A DNA stretch of 64,000 nt from Paraburkholderia nodosa (GTDB taxonomy: Bacteria; Pseudomonadota; Gammaproteobacteria; Burkholderiales; Burkholderiaceae): positions 33,559 through 97,558 of the forward strand of contig NZ_MCNV01000027.1 of assembly GCF_001718195.1 (NCBI RefSeq), given 5' to 3'. This document shows, one piece after another, positions 39,580 to 48,282 of this stretch (positions are counted from its first letter, which is position 1; every line of letters begins with the position of its first letter). A program made the translations under genes and the position numbers. The notes under the pieces are model-generated. The model was not told the origin of the DNA and did not search any database. It was given only the letters and a program-made list of their open reading frames with translations.

Positions 39580-40353
39580 ATGGCTCTACCCAAACGCATC
39601 ATCCCCTGCCTCGACGTGACCGCCGGGCGCGTCGTCAAGGGCGTCAATTTCGTCGAACTGCGCGACGCGGGCGACCCCGTCGAAATCGCGCGCCGCTACG
39701 ACGACCAGGGCGCCGACGAACTCACGTTCCTCGACATCACCGCGACCTCCGACCAGCGCGACCTGATCCTGCCGATCATCGAGGCGGTGGCTTCGCAGGT
39801 CTTCATTCCGCTCACCGTGGGCGGCGGCGTGCGCGCCGTGGCGGACGTGCGGCGCCTGCTCAACGCCGGTGCCGACAAGGTCAGCATGAACTCGTCGGCG
39901 GTCGCCAATCCGCAACTCGTGCGCGATTCCTCCGACAAATACGGCTCGCAGTGCATCGTCGTCGCCATCGACGCGAAGCGAACGTCGGCGCCGGGCGAAC
40001 CCGCGCGCTGGGAAGTGTTCACGCACGGCGGGCGCAAGGCCACGGGCATCGATGCCGTGGAATGGGCGCGCAAGATGGCGGAACTGGGCGCGGGCGAAAT
40101 CCTGCTCACGAGCATGGACCGCGACGGCACGAAGAGCGGCTTCGACCTCGACCTCACGTGTGCGGTGTCCGACGCGGTGCCGATTCCCGTGATCGCCTCG
40201 GGCGGCGTGGGCGGCCTGCAGGATCTCGCGGACGGTATCGTCAAGGGCCGTGCCGACGCCGTGCTGGCCGCGAGCATTTTCCACTATGGCGAGCACACGG
40301 TGGGCGAGGCAAAGCGCTTCATGGCCGACCAGGGCATTTCGGTGAGGATGTAA
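39580..40353 (+). CDS. hisF: Imidazole glycerol phosphate synthase cyclase HisF
   Basis: Cyclase subunit that uses HisH-derived ammonia to form imidazole glycerol phosphate and AICAR. From ATG 39580 (MALPKRIIPCLDV) it has 257 residues. Catalytic aspartates are in IPCLDVTAGRVVKG and in LTSMDRDGTKSGFD; phosphate loops are TVGGGVRAV and IASGGVGGL. The frame is open 14 codons upstream, but the conserved start is the one chosen. Confidence 0.96.
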   Translation: MALPKRIIPCLDVTAGRVVKGVNFVELRDAGDPVEIARRYDDQGADELTFLDITATSDQRDLILPIIEAVASQVFIPLTVGGGVRAVADVRRLLNAGADKVSMNSSAVANPQLVRDSSDKYGSQCIVVAIDAKRTSAPGEPARWEVFTHGGRKATGIDAVEWARKMAELGAGEILLTSMDRDGTKSGFDLDLTCAVSDAVPIPVIASGGVGGLQDLADGIVKGRADAVLAASIFHYGEHTVGEAKRFMADQGISVRM

Positions 40354-40357
40354 CGCG

Positions 40358-40795
40358 ATGAGCCACACTCAAACCGGCAAACCCGACAACGACCTTGCCA
40401 ACGCCAACTGGCTCGACAAGGTCAACTGGGACGCCAACGGCCTCGTGCCCGTGATCGCGCAGGAAGCGACCACCGGCGACGTGCTGATGTTCGCATGGAT
40501 GAACCGCGAAGCGCTCGCCAGGACGGTCGAGCTGCGCCGCGCCGTGTACTTCTCCCGCTCGCGCCAGCGCCTTTGGTTCAAGGGTGAGGAGTCCGGCCAT
40601 GTGCAGCACGTGAGCGACATCCGCCTCGACTGCGACGAAGACGTCGTGCTGCTCAAGATCGAGCAGGTCTCGGGTATTGCGTGCCACACGGGCCGCCACT
40701 CGTGCTTTTTCCAGCAATTCGAAGGCACCGTCGACGAAGGCCGCTGGGTCGCCGTCGACCCGGTGCTGAAAGACCCCGAACACATCTACAAATGA
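40358..40795 (+). CDS. hisI: Phosphoribosyl-AMP cyclohydrolase HisI
   Basis: Opens the adenine ring of PR-AMP, third step of histidine synthesis. A monofunctional 145-residue protein with LVPVIAQEATTGDVLMFAWMNREAL, the RSRQRLWFKGEESGHVQHV segment, the zinc/magnesium DCDED and the CHTGRHSCF cysteines. Starts five bases after hisF and overlaps hisE by four bases. Confidence 0.96.
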   Translation: MSHTQTGKPDNDLANANWLDKVNWDANGLVPVIAQEATTGDVLMFAWMNREALARTVELRRAVYFSRSRQRLWFKGEESGHVQHVSDIRLDCDEDVVLLKIEQVSGIACHTGRHSCFFQQFEGTVDEGRWVAVDPVLKDPEHIYK

Positions 40796-41160
40796 CGCAA
40801 CTGAATACCAACGACACCTTGCTGCGCCTCGCGGCGGTGATCGACAGCCGCAAGGGCGGCGACCCGGACGCCTCCTACGTCGCACGCCTCTTTCACAAGG
40901 GCGACGACGCGGTGCTCAAGAAGGTCGGCGAAGAGGCTACCGAGGTCGTGCTTGCCGCGAAGGACGTGCGCCAGGGCGGTGCACGCAAGGCGCTGGTCGG
41001 CGAGATGGCCGACCTGTGGTTCCATTGCCTCGTCACGCTCTCGCACTTCGATCTGAGTCCTGCCGACGTGCTCGCGGAACTCGAACGCCGCGAAGGCCTT
41101 TCGGGTCTCGAGGAAAAAGCGCTGCGCAAAAGCCGCGAGCGCGAAGAGAACGGCGACTGA
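40792..41160 (+). CDS. hisE: Phosphoribosyl-ATP pyrophosphatase HisE
   Basis: Hydrolyses PR-ATP to PR-AMP, second step of histidine synthesis. The 122-residue helical product has the MazG-like metal site: SYVARLFHKGDDAVLKKVGEEATEVVLAAKD and EMADLWFHCLVTL. In E. coli this activity is fused to HisI; here the two are separate, with an ATGA overlap. Last his gene of the cluster. Confidence 0.95.
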   Translation: MTQLNTNDTLLRLAAVIDSRKGGDPDASYVARLFHKGDDAVLKKVGEEATEVVLAAKDVRQGGARKALVGEMADLWFHCLVTLSHFDLSPADVLAELERREGLSGLEEKALRKSREREENGD

Positions 41161-41204
41161 GGCTCAACGCTGCGCACAGCGCTCCACAGAGGGAGATGAA
41201 CGAC

Positions 41205-41597
41205 ATGTCCACGTCCGGCGATTACCCGCCCCCTTCGTACCGCAACGGCGTCGACGCGGACCGTTTGCGCAGCCTGCGGACTTTCACGCACGTGCTGTAC
41301 GCGCTCTATGCGGTCTACTGGCTGACCGGCGGCATTTCGGTGCTGGTGGCCATCATCCTGAATTACCTCAAACGCGACGAATCGCTCGGCACGCCTTATG
41401 AGCAGCACTTCACGTGGCAAATCCGCACGTTCTGGCTCGGGCTGGCCGGCCATCTGATCGGCGGTGTGCTCATCTTCGTGCTGGTCGGCATTCCAATTTT
41501 GTGGGCTGTCGCAATCTGGACGTTGTACCGTATCATCAAAGGCTGGCTTTACTTGTACGACAACAAGCCGCTGCACAACCCGCGCGCCTGGTTCTGA
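41205..41597 (+). CDS. DUF4870-like small membrane protein
   Basis: Product of 130 residues with a polar N-terminus and three to four hydrophobic segments (LRTFTHVLYALYAVYWLTGGISVLVAIIL, TFWLGLAGHLIGGVLIFVLVGIPILWAVAIWTLYRIIKGWLYLY). The pattern ILNYLKRDES then HFTWQIRTFW resembles DUF4870/YIP1-like inner-membrane proteins of unknown role. I chose ATG 41205 because the GGGAG site abuts the earlier ATG at 41196. It follows hisE by 44 bases and may be co-transcribed with it. Confidence 0.82.
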   Translation: MSTSGDYPPPSYRNGVDADRLRSLRTFTHVLYALYAVYWLTGGISVLVAIILNYLKRDESLGTPYEQHFTWQIRTFWLGLAGHLIGGVLIFVLVGIPILWAVAIWTLYRIIKGWLYLYDNKPLHNPRAWF

Positions 41598-41639
41598 GGG
41601 CTTTCGGGCGCGCGTGCGGTTTTGCTCACCAGGAGCGCC

Positions 41640-42008
41640 ATGAGTCACGACCGCAGCACCTGTCTCTTCTGCAAGATCGCCGACGGCCACATTCCCAGCA
41701 CGCGCGTGTACGAGGACGAAGAGTTCGTCGCCTTCCGCGACATCCGGCCCGCAGCCGAAACTCACGTCCTCGTGATTCCGCGCCAGCATATTTCCACCCT
41801 TGCCGATTGCGGTGAAAACGACGCACCGCTGCTTGGTAGAATGTTTGTATTGGTCGCACGGCTGGCCAAAGAGCTGGGCGTCTCGTACACGGGTGGCGAA
41901 ACCGGGTTTCGCACGGTGGTGAATACGGGGCCGGGCGGCGGGCAGGAGGTCTACCATCTGCACGCGCATTTGCTGGCTGGGCCGCGTCCGTGGCACCGCA
42001 TGGGCTGA
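41640..42008 (+). CDS. hinT: HIT family nucleotide-binding hydrolase (HinT-like)
   Basis: Histidine-triad protein of 122 residues. The catalytic triad is HLHAHLL at 106-112, following GPGGGQEVYH. The CLFCKIADGHIPSTRVYEDE start with two cysteines and VLVIPRQHI are typical of HinT-type purine nucleoside phosphoramidases. An AGGAG site precedes ATG 41640. The natural substrate is uncertain. It often lies between his and tat genes in this bacterial group. Confidence 0.9.
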   Translation: MSHDRSTCLFCKIADGHIPSTRVYEDEEFVAFRDIRPAAETHVLVIPRQHISTLADCGENDAPLLGRMFVLVARLAKELGVSYTGGETGFRTVVNTGPGGGQEVYHLHAHLLAGPRPWHRMG

Positions 42009-42168
42009 GTGCCGGCGGCGGGGAAAGTCGGTATAAATGACGGATGGCGTGGTTCTCACTAAAGCGTCGCGCTAAAGGGTCGCACGCCACGACCATGCAA
42101 CATCGAACAGGCACAATTTATCGCGTCGCGCACCTCGCGCGGCGGCGGGGTTAAGGAGAGAGTCAATC

Positions 42169-42411
42169 ATGGGTTCGTTGAGCATCTGGCACTGGCTGAT
42201 CGTCTTGTTGATCGTTGCGCTCGTCTTCGGCACCAAGAAGCTGCGCAATATCGGTAGCGATCTGGGCGGTGCGGTGAAGGGTTTCAAGGAAGGCATGCGC
42301 GAGAACGAAGGCGCCGGCGCCGACACGCAAAAGCGCGAACTCCCGGCCGACGGCGGTGCAGTCGACGTCGAAGCCAAGGACAAGACGCAGCGCTCGAACG
42401 ACTTCCGCTAA
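42169..42411 (+). CDS. tatA: Sec-independent protein translocase TatA
   Basis: Pore-forming subunit of the twin-arginine translocase, 80 residues. One N-terminal helix (SIWHWLIVLLIVALVFGTKKL) with the hinge FGTKKLRNIGSDLGGAVKGFKEGM forms the amphipathic helix, followed by a short acidic/polar tail. The start follows AAGGAG. First gene of tatABC. A TATAAA near 42033 is a possible -10 element. Confidence 0.95.
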   Translation: MGSLSIWHWLIVLLIVALVFGTKKLRNIGSDLGGAVKGFKEGMRENEGAGADTQKRELPADGGAVDVEAKDKTQRSNDFR

Positions 42412-42508
42412 AACGCGTGGCGGCCGCCTTTTTCGCCGCCACAAGTTTTTCCGCATGTTTCCCGTTCGTTTCCATTAAGGCAGCCAAGGCTGACGGAAAA
42501 CTCCATTC

Positions 42509-43069
42509 ATGCTCGATCTCGGTTTAACCAAGATGGCGCTGATCGGCGTCGTCGCGCTGGTCGTTCTCGGGCCGGAGCGGCTGCCGCGGGTCGCACGCAC
42601 GGCCGGCGCGCTGTTCGGTCGCGCGCAGCGCTATATCAACGACGTCAAGGCGGAAGTCACGCGCGAGATCGAACTCGACGAGTTGCGCCGCATGAAGACC
42701 GAGTTCGAAACGGCGGCGCAGAACGTCGAGAAGAACGTTCAGGACAATCTGCGCAAGCATGAAACCGAGTTGAACGACGCGTGGAACGCGGGCACCTCGG
42801 TGTCGCCGAGCATCGCAGGCGGCGCGGATCCTGCCAGCCTGGAAGGCGCTGCCGCCAATGCCGCGGATGCCGTCGCCACGCAATCGGGATGGCGCTCCGG
42901 CAACGCGGGCGCAAGCGGCGCGAAACGCAAGAACTGGCGCATGAAGCAGAGCGCCGCGCCGGTCTGGTACAAACGCGCCACGCTGCGCCGCACGCGGGTG
43001 CAATCGGGTGCTGCACGCGTGGCGCAGCACACGCCGGCGAGCCTGCGCCGGCCCACGCGGTTCTTCTGA
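42509..43069 (+). CDS. tatB: Sec-independent protein translocase TatB
   Basis: Receptor subunit that with TatC binds twin-arginine signal peptides. The 186-residue product begins MLDLGLTKMALIGVVALVVLGPERLPRVART, the TatB hinge with the conserved E and P, then a long amphipathic helix. Its C-terminal 60 residues are unusually basic (KRKNWRMKQ, YKRATLRRTR). The role of that tail is unknown. Lies between tatA and tatC. Confidence 0.93.
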   Translation: MLDLGLTKMALIGVVALVVLGPERLPRVARTAGALFGRAQRYINDVKAEVTREIELDELRRMKTEFETAAQNVEKNVQDNLRKHETELNDAWNAGTSVSPSIAGGADPASLEGAAANAADAVATQSGWRSGNAGASGAKRKNWRMKQSAAPVWYKRATLRRTRVQSGAARVAQHTPASLRRPTRFF

Positions 43070-43114
43070 CGCGGATCCGCCTTTGCGCACGACCATTTCC
43101 AACAGAGGGCCGGT

Positions 43115-43897
43115 GTGAGCGACCCCCAGCAAAAACTGGAAGAAGGCTCCGAAGAGACCTTCATTTCCCATCTCGTCGAACTGCGCGACCGCATCATTCG
43201 CGCAGGCGTTGCCGTGATCGTCGTGTTCGTCGGGCTCGTCTACTGGGCGCCCGACATATTCCGGCTGCTCGCGCGTCCGCTCATGCAGAACCTGCCGCGT
43301 GACGGCAAGATGATCGTCACCGACGTGACCGGCTCGTTCTTCGTGCCCATGAAGGTCACGATGCTCGTGGCGTTCGTGATCGCGCTGCCGGTCGTGCTCT
43401 ACCAGATCTGGGCGTTCGTCGCCCCAGGCCTCTACCAGCACGAAAAGAAGCTCGTCGCGCCGCTCGTGGCAAGCAGCTACACGCTCTTCCTGTGCGGCAT
43501 GGCGTTCGCATATTTCGTGGTGTTCCCGACCATCTTCCGCGTGATGGCGCACTACAACGCGCCGCTCGGCGCGGAGATGACGACCGACATCGACAATTAC
43601 CTGAGCTTCGTGCTCACCATGTTCATTGCGTTCGGCGTGACCTTCGAGGTGCCGATCATCGTCGTGCTGCTCGTGCGCATGGGCGTGGTCACCGTGAAGA
43701 AGCTCAAGCAGATCCGGCCCTACGTGATCGTCGGCGCGTTCATCGTCGCAGCCGTGGTGACGCCGCCGGACGTGTTCTCGCAGCTCATCCTCGCGCTGCC
43801 GCTCATCCTCCTCTACGAGGCGGGCATCATCGCGGCGCGCATCTTCATCGGCACGGGCGAGAAGAAGCCCGCGGACGAGAGTCAGGCGGCGGGCTAG
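43115..43897 (+). CDS. tatC: Sec-independent protein translocase TatC
   Basis: Core receptor of the Tat translocase, 260 residues with six membrane helices. EETFISHLVELRDRIIRAG carries the conserved HLxELR motif, and PLMQNLP, EMTTDIDNYLSFVLTMFIAFGVTFEVPI and RPYVIVGAFIVAAVVTPPDVFSQ match the family. The start is GTG 43115. It substitutes for no other transporter here, but petA downstream encodes a likely Tat substrate (Rieske protein). Confidence 0.95.
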   Translation: MSDPQQKLEEGSEETFISHLVELRDRIIRAGVAVIVVFVGLVYWAPDIFRLLARPLMQNLPRDGKMIVTDVTGSFFVPMKVTMLVAFVIALPVVLYQIWAFVAPGLYQHEKKLVAPLVASSYTLFLCGMAFAYFVVFPTIFRVMAHYNAPLGAEMTTDIDNYLSFVLTMFIAFGVTFEVPIIVVLLVRMGVVTVKKLKQIRPYVIVGAFIVAAVVTPPDVFSQLILALPLILLYEAGIIAARIFIGTGEKKPADESQAAG

Positions 43898-43933
43898 CCC
43901 CGCGGGCCTGGCGGAGGAAAGCCGCAGGAAAGC

Positions 43934-43965
43934 AAAAGGCCGCGAACCCACGTTCGCGGCCTTTT
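43934..43965. terminator. Bidirectional terminator between tatC and the DegS-like gene
   Basis: Perfect 14-base arms (43934-43947 and 43952-43965) around CCAC. AAAA precedes and TTTT follows, so it works for both convergent genes. Confidence 0.92.
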
Positions 43966-44025
43966 CGTTTTCCGGTTGCGAGTCCGGACGCGGGCCGGGC
44001 GCGATGCCCCGCCTGCGGTGGGATA

Positions 44026-45240
44026 TCAACCGCCGTCGTCGCCTTCGCCGTCTTCCTGAGCCGGCTGCTTCGGCGGCGGCGGGCGCTTGCCGATCAGTAC
44101 GTCGAGATCCATGTCCTTGTTCTTGCGCACGAGGTGGACCTTCGCGTCGCTGCCCGGTTTGATTTGCGCGATGACGTTCAAAAGGCGCGTGGTGTCGGTG
44201 ATGGCCTCACCGTTCACCGAGGTCAGGACGTCGCCCGGCTTGATGCCGGCCTTGTCGGCGGGGCCGCCCTGCAGCACGCCCGCGACGATCGCGCCCGACT
44301 TCTCCTTCAGCCCGAACGAGTCGGCGATCTCCGGCGTCACGTCCTGTGGCTCCACGCCGATCCAGCCGCGCGTGACCGAGCCCGAGGTGATGATGCTCTC
44401 CAGTACGCTGCGCGCCGTGGAAACGGGAATCGCGAAGCCGATGCCGAGCGAGCCGCCCGAGCGCGAGTAGATGGCGGTGTTGATGCCGAGCAGGTTGCCG
44501 TTCACGTCGACGAGCGCGCCGCCCGAGTTGCCCGGATTGATCGGCGCATCGGTCTGAATGAAATTCTCGAACGTGTTGATGCCGAGATGATTGCGGCCCA
44601 GCGCGCTGATGATGCCCATCGTGACCGTCTGGCCCACGCCGAACGGATTGCCGATGGCGAGCACGACGTCGCCCACGCGCGTCTGATCCATGCGGCCGAG
44701 CGTGATGGTGGGCAGGTTCGGCAGATTGATCTTGAGCACCGCGAGATCCGTTTCCGGGTCGATGCCGATCACCTTGGCGTTGGTGGTGCGGCCGTCGGAA
44801 AGCGCGATTTCGATCTGGTCCGCGCCGTCGATTACGTGCTGGTTCGTTAGAATGTAACCGTCCGGACTGACAATGACGCCCGAACCGAGGTTGGCGGCAG
44901 GCTGCTCCTGCTGCTTCTGGTTTTTGTTGCGATCGCCGAAGAAATAGCGAAATAGCGGATCGTTCTGGCGAGGGTCGGGCGGCAGCGACCCATCCTTGCT
45001 CGAGAACACGTTGACAACCGCGGGCATGGCCTTCTGGGCGGCGTCCGCATAGGAGCCCTGGGCGGCGCCTCCACCGATGCCTGGCGCCACTTCCCGCAGT
45101 GCGACGATCGGTTCGGCAAGCTGCTTGCCGAACTGCCCCTGGTGCTGCAGCCACTGCGGTTTGAGCGTGGCGATGATGAACATCAACGCCAGCAGGACCG
45201 TCACCGCCTGGGCGAAGAACAGCCAAAAGCGTCTAAGCAT
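44026..45240 (-). CDS. DegS-like periplasmic serine protease with one PDZ domain
   Basis: Trypsin-like HtrA protease of 404 residues. A single N-terminal membrane segment (about 7-27) anchors it with the rest in the periplasm. The catalytic triad is His135 (TNQHVIDGAD), Asp165 (ETDLAVLK) and Ser239 (NPGNSGG). One PDZ domain spans about 290-380, and the tail is proline- and acid-rich. One PDZ plus an anchor is the DegS arrangement, the protease that senses unfolded porins and cuts anti-sigma-E. A DegQ-like housekeeping role cannot be excluded, because no RseA/RpoE genes are nearby. The start is only 19 bases from the divergent Nif3 gene. Confidence 0.88.
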   Translation of the reverse strand: MLRRFWLFFAQAVTVLLALMFIIATLKPQWLQHQGQFGKQLAEPIVALREVAPGIGGGAAQGSYADAAQKAMPAVVNVFSSKDGSLPPDPRQNDPLFRYFFGDRNKNQKQQEQPAANLGSGVIVSPDGYILTNQHVIDGADQIEIALSDGRTTNAKVIGIDPETDLAVLKINLPNLPTITLGRMDQTRVGDVVLAIGNPFGVGQTVTMGIISALGRNHLGINTFENFIQTDAPINPGNSGGALVDVNGNLLGINTAIYSRSGGSLGIGFAIPVSTARSVLESIITSGSVTRGWIGVEPQDVTPEIADSFGLKEKSGAIVAGVLQGGPADKAGIKPGDVLTSVNGEAITDTTRLLNVIAQIKPGSDAKVHLVRKNKDMDLDVLIGKRPPPPKQPAQEDGEGDDGG

Positions 45241-45254
45241 CTGAAGATTAGAGG

Positions 45255-45260
45255 ATTATA
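45255..45260 (-). promoter_or_regulatory. Candidate -10 element of the DegS-like gene
   Basis: On the minus strand 45260-45255 reads TATAAT, 14 bases before the start codon of the protease, and it overlaps the first base of the Nif3 ATG. The -35 match is poor. If used, the transcript leader would be only about 8 bases. Confidence 0.35.
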
Positions 45261-46006
45261 TGGATCGGATCGAACTGGAATTGTATCTGAACAATCTTCT
45301 GGAATCCGCGCGGTTCAAGGACTACTGCCCCAATGGCCTGCAGGTCGAAGGGCGGCGGCGCGTGGAGAAGATCGCCACGGGCGTGACCGCCTCGCTCGCG
45401 TTTCTCGAAGCCGCGCTCGAGTGGGGCGCCGACGCGGTGCTCGTGCATCACGGTTACTTCTGGAAGAACGAAGCCCCGCAAATTACGGGCCGCAAGTACC
45501 GTCGCCTGAAGACGCTGCTCGCGAACGACATCAACCTGTTCGCCTACCATCTGCCGCTCGACAGCCATCCCGAACTCGGCAACAACGCGCAGTTGGGCGC
45601 CCGGTTCGGCTGGATCGGCGAACAACGCTTCGGCGACCAGGATCTTGGCTGGATGGCCACGCTGCCCATGCCGATCACGCTCGCGCACTTTACCGCCGAG
45701 GTCGAGCAGACGCTCGGCCGCACGCCGCTCGTGCTCGGCGACCCCGACTGGCAACTGCGCCGCGTGGCCTGGTGCACGGGCGCGGCGCAAAGTCTCTTCG
45801 ACGCGGCGATCGACGCTGGCGCCGACGTCTTCCTCACCGGCGAGATCTCCGAGCCGACCACGCACACCTCCGCGGAAAGCGGTGTGGCGTTCCTCGCCGC
45901 AGGCCACCACGCGACCGAGCGCTTCGGCGTGCAGGCGGTGGGCGCGCACCTCTCGGAAGCCTTCAACATCGAGCATCTTTTCATCGATATCGACAATCCC
46001 GTTTGA
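45260..46006 (+). CDS. Nif3-like dinuclear metal centre protein (YbgI family)
   Basis: Product of 248 residues of the Nif3/YbgI family. Metal-binding residues are seen in LVHHGYFWKNE, AYHLPLDSHPELGNNAQLG and the C-terminal GHHATERFGVQAVGAHL. CPNGLQVEG is the usual N-terminal signature. The family is often annotated as GTP cyclohydrolase 1 type 2, but its biochemical role is unsettled. A GAGGA site precedes the ATG at 45260. Divergent from the protease gene. Confidence 0.92.
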   Translation: MDRIELELYLNNLLESARFKDYCPNGLQVEGRRRVEKIATGVTASLAFLEAALEWGADAVLVHHGYFWKNEAPQITGRKYRRLKTLLANDINLFAYHLPLDSHPELGNNAQLGARFGWIGEQRFGDQDLGWMATLPMPITLAHFTAEVEQTLGRTPLVLGDPDWQLRRVAWCTGAAQSLFDAAIDAGADVFLTGEISEPTTHTSAESGVAFLAAGHHATERFGVQAVGAHLSEAFNIEHLFIDIDNPV

Positions 46007-46055
46007 TTGCGTATTCGGCGCAAATTGTCGTGGCGCAGCATCGTTTTATTCATGA

Positions 46056-46157
46056 GGCATTTACAAACTGAAAAGAAAGTGGCCCTCTTTTCTGCGGGAA
46101 AACCCCGAGATATCAAGGACTTCCGAGGCTTTTTCGAGAGCGCCCCTTGTAAATGCC
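46056..46157 (+). other. Structured inverted-repeat element upstream of petABC
   Basis: GGCATTTACAA (46056-46066) and TTGTAAATGCC (46147-46157) are a perfect 11-base inverted repeat 80 bases apart. Inside are three more hairpins: GAAAAGA/TCTTTTC (46070-46092), CGGG/CCCG (46095-46107), and GCTTT-TTCG-AGAGC (46128-46141, one G-U pair). A weak promoter, TTGTCG (46025-46030) with TATTCA (46047-46052), would start transcription at about the left arm. It is either a structured RNA or a small mobile-element-like repeat. Identity unknown; it occupies most of the 237-base gap before petA. Confidence 0.5.
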
Positions 46158-46243
46158 AACTCCATTCGAGCAAACTAGCGTTCGGCAGCACCGCGGGTAA
46201 GCTGGCGTGACGGAAAAATCCAACTCAGAAGTGGGGCGATGTG

Positions 46244-46864
46244 ATGCGAGACAACGAGAATGACCGCGTCGATGGCAGCCGCCGAACCTGGCTGATTGCG
46301 ACGTCCGTAGCAGGTGGCATTGGAGGCGTGGCCACTGTCGTACCTTTCGTAGGTTCCTTTGCACCATCCGAAAAAGCCCGCGCCGCCGGCGCGCCCGTCG
46401 AAGCCGATATCACGAATCTGCAGCCCGGCTCGATGATGACCGTCGCCTGGCGCGGCAAGCCCGTGTGGATCCTGAATCGCACGGATCGCATGATGGCCGA
46501 CGTGAAGAAGGCCGATCCCGATCTGGCCGACCCGAACTCCGAGCACCCGTTCTCGATGCCGATGCCGGAGTACTGCATGAACGAATTCCGTTCGCGCGCC
46601 GAGCATCAGAACATTCTCGTGGCGGTGGCCGTCTGCACCCATCTGGGCTGCACGCCGACGGCGCGCTTCCAGGAAGGCCCGCAGCCGAACCTGCCCGACA
46701 GCTGGCCGGGCGGCTTCCTGTGCCCGTGCCACGGCTCCACCTACGATCTCTCCGGTCGCGTGTTCAAGAACAAGCCGGCGCCGCAAAACCTCGACATTCC
46801 CCGCTACATGTTCGCGTCCCCGACGCAGATCGTGATCGGCAAGGACGAAAAAGGAGAAGCGTGA
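46244..46864 (+). CDS. petA: Ubiquinol-cytochrome c reductase iron-sulfur subunit (Rieske)
   Basis: Rieske protein of the cytochrome bc1 complex: takes an electron from ubiquinol and passes it to cytochrome c1. The 206-residue product has an N-terminal SRRTWLIAT twin-arginine-type signal anchor, so it is likely a Tat substrate. The 2Fe-2S ligands are Cys131/His133 (CTHLGC) and Cys160/His163 (CPCHGS), with the disulfide partners Cys136 and Cys162. The start is ATG 46244; GTG 46241 is possible. It overlaps petB by one base. Confidence 0.96.
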   Translation: MRDNENDRVDGSRRTWLIATSVAGGIGGVATVVPFVGSFAPSEKARAAGAPVEADITNLQPGSMMTVAWRGKPVWILNRTDRMMADVKKADPDLADPNSEHPFSMPMPEYCMNEFRSRAEHQNILVAVAVCTHLGCTPTARFQEGPQPNLPDSWPGGFLCPCHGSTYDLSGRVFKNKPAPQNLDIPRYMFASPTQIVIGKDEKGEA

Positions 46865-48264
46865 TGGCGACGGGAACCGAAAAGGACGTGGTGGAAACGA
46901 TCGGCGCATCTTCCGGCCTGCAGGGCTGGATCGATAAGCGTTTTCCGATGACGGCGAGCTGGCGCGCTCACGCTTCTGAGTACTACGCGCCCAAGAACTT
47001 CAACTTCTGGTACTTCTTCGGCTCGCTCGCGCTGCTCGTGCTGGTGAACCAGATCATCACCGGTATTTTCCTCACCATGAATTACAAGCCCGATGCGACG
47101 CTCGCGTTCGCATCGGTCGAGTACATCATGCGCGAGGTGCCGTGGGGCTGGCTCATCCGCTACATGCACTCCACGGGCGCTTCGATGTTCTTCGTGGTCG
47201 TGTACCTGCACATGTTCCGCGGGCTGCTGTACGGCTCGTACCGCAAGCCGCGCGAACTCGTGTGGATCTTCGGCTGCGCGATCTTCCTGTGCCTGATGGC
47301 CGAGGCGTTCTTCGGCTACCTGCTGCCCTGGGGCCAGATGTCGTTCTGGGGCGCGCAGGTGATCGTGAACCTGTTCTCGGCGATTCCCTTCATCGGCCCC
47401 GACCTCTCGCTGTGGATTCGCGGCGACTACGTGGTGTCGGACGTCACGCTCAACCGCTTCTTCGCGTTCCACGTGATCGCCATTCCACTGGTGCTGGTCG
47501 GGCTCGTGATCTGTCACATCATCGCGTTGCACGAAGTGGGCTCGAACAACCCCGACGGCATCGAGATCAAGGCGAAGAAGGACGCGAACGGCGTGCCGCT
47601 CGACGGCATCCCGTTCCATCCGTACTACTCGGTGCACGACTTCATGGGCGCGTGCATCTTCCTGATGATTTTCGCGGCGATCGTGTTCTTCGCGCCGGAG
47701 ATGGGCGGCTACTTCCTCGAGTCCAACAACTTCGTGCCGGCCAACCCGCTGCAAACGCCGCCCGAAATCGCGCCGGTCTGGTACTTCACGGCGTTCTACG
47801 CGATGCTGCGCGCCACGACCGACCCATTCAAGATCGTGCTGATGGTCGTGATCGCGCTGCTCGGGCTGCTCGCGCTCGTGCGCGCCCGCGGCAAATGGCG
47901 CGCCGGGCTGCCGGTGCTGGCGGTGCTCGTGATCCTCGCCATGTACTTCACCGAGTCGAAGTTCTGGGGCGTGGTGGTGATGGGCACGGCGGTGATCTCG
48001 CTCTTCTTCCTGCCGTGGCTCGACCGCTCGCCGGTGAAGTCGATCCGTTACCGGCCGTTCTTCCACAAGGTATTTCTCGGCATCTTCGTGCTGGCGTTCC
48101 TGACGCTCGCGTTCCTCGGCACGAAGCCGCCATCGCCGGCGGCCACGCTGATCGCCCAGATCTGCGCGCTCGTCTACTTCGCTTTCTTCCTCGGCATGCC
48201 GTTCTGGACGCCGCTTGGCACTTTCAAGCAGCCGCCCGAGCGCGTGCGGTTCAAGCCCCATTAA
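46864..48264 (+). CDS. petB: Cytochrome b of the bc1 complex
   Basis: Membrane subunit of bc1 with two hemes b and both quinone sites. ATG 46864 gives 466 residues (the frame extends upstream inside petA). Eight or more helices are seen. Heme ligands lie in YMHSTGASMFFVVVYLHMFRG and AFHVIAIPLVLVGLVICHIIALHEVGSNNP. The quinol-oxidation PEW-type motif appears as PPEIAPVWYF. A C-terminal extension adds helices beyond a minimal cytochrome b, as in other proteobacteria with a single petB gene. Confidence 0.96.
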   Translation: MATGTEKDVVETIGASSGLQGWIDKRFPMTASWRAHASEYYAPKNFNFWYFFGSLALLVLVNQIITGIFLTMNYKPDATLAFASVEYIMREVPWGWLIRYMHSTGASMFFVVVYLHMFRGLLYGSYRKPRELVWIFGCAIFLCLMAEAFFGYLLPWGQMSFWGAQVIVNLFSAIPFIGPDLSLWIRGDYVVSDVTLNRFFAFHVIAIPLVLVGLVICHIIALHEVGSNNPDGIEIKAKKDANGVPLDGIPFHPYYSVHDFMGACIFLMIFAAIVFFAPEMGGYFLESNNFVPANPLQTPPEIAPVWYFTAFYAMLRATTDPFKIVLMVVIALLGLLALVRARGKWRAGLPVLAVLVILAMYFTESKFWGVVVMGTAVISLFFLPWLDRSPVKSIRYRPFFHKVFLGIFVLAFLTLAFLGTKPPSPAATLIAQICALVYFAFFLGMPFWTPLGTFKQPPERVRFKPH

Positions 48265-48282
48265 CTGACGAGCGAGGAAGAT

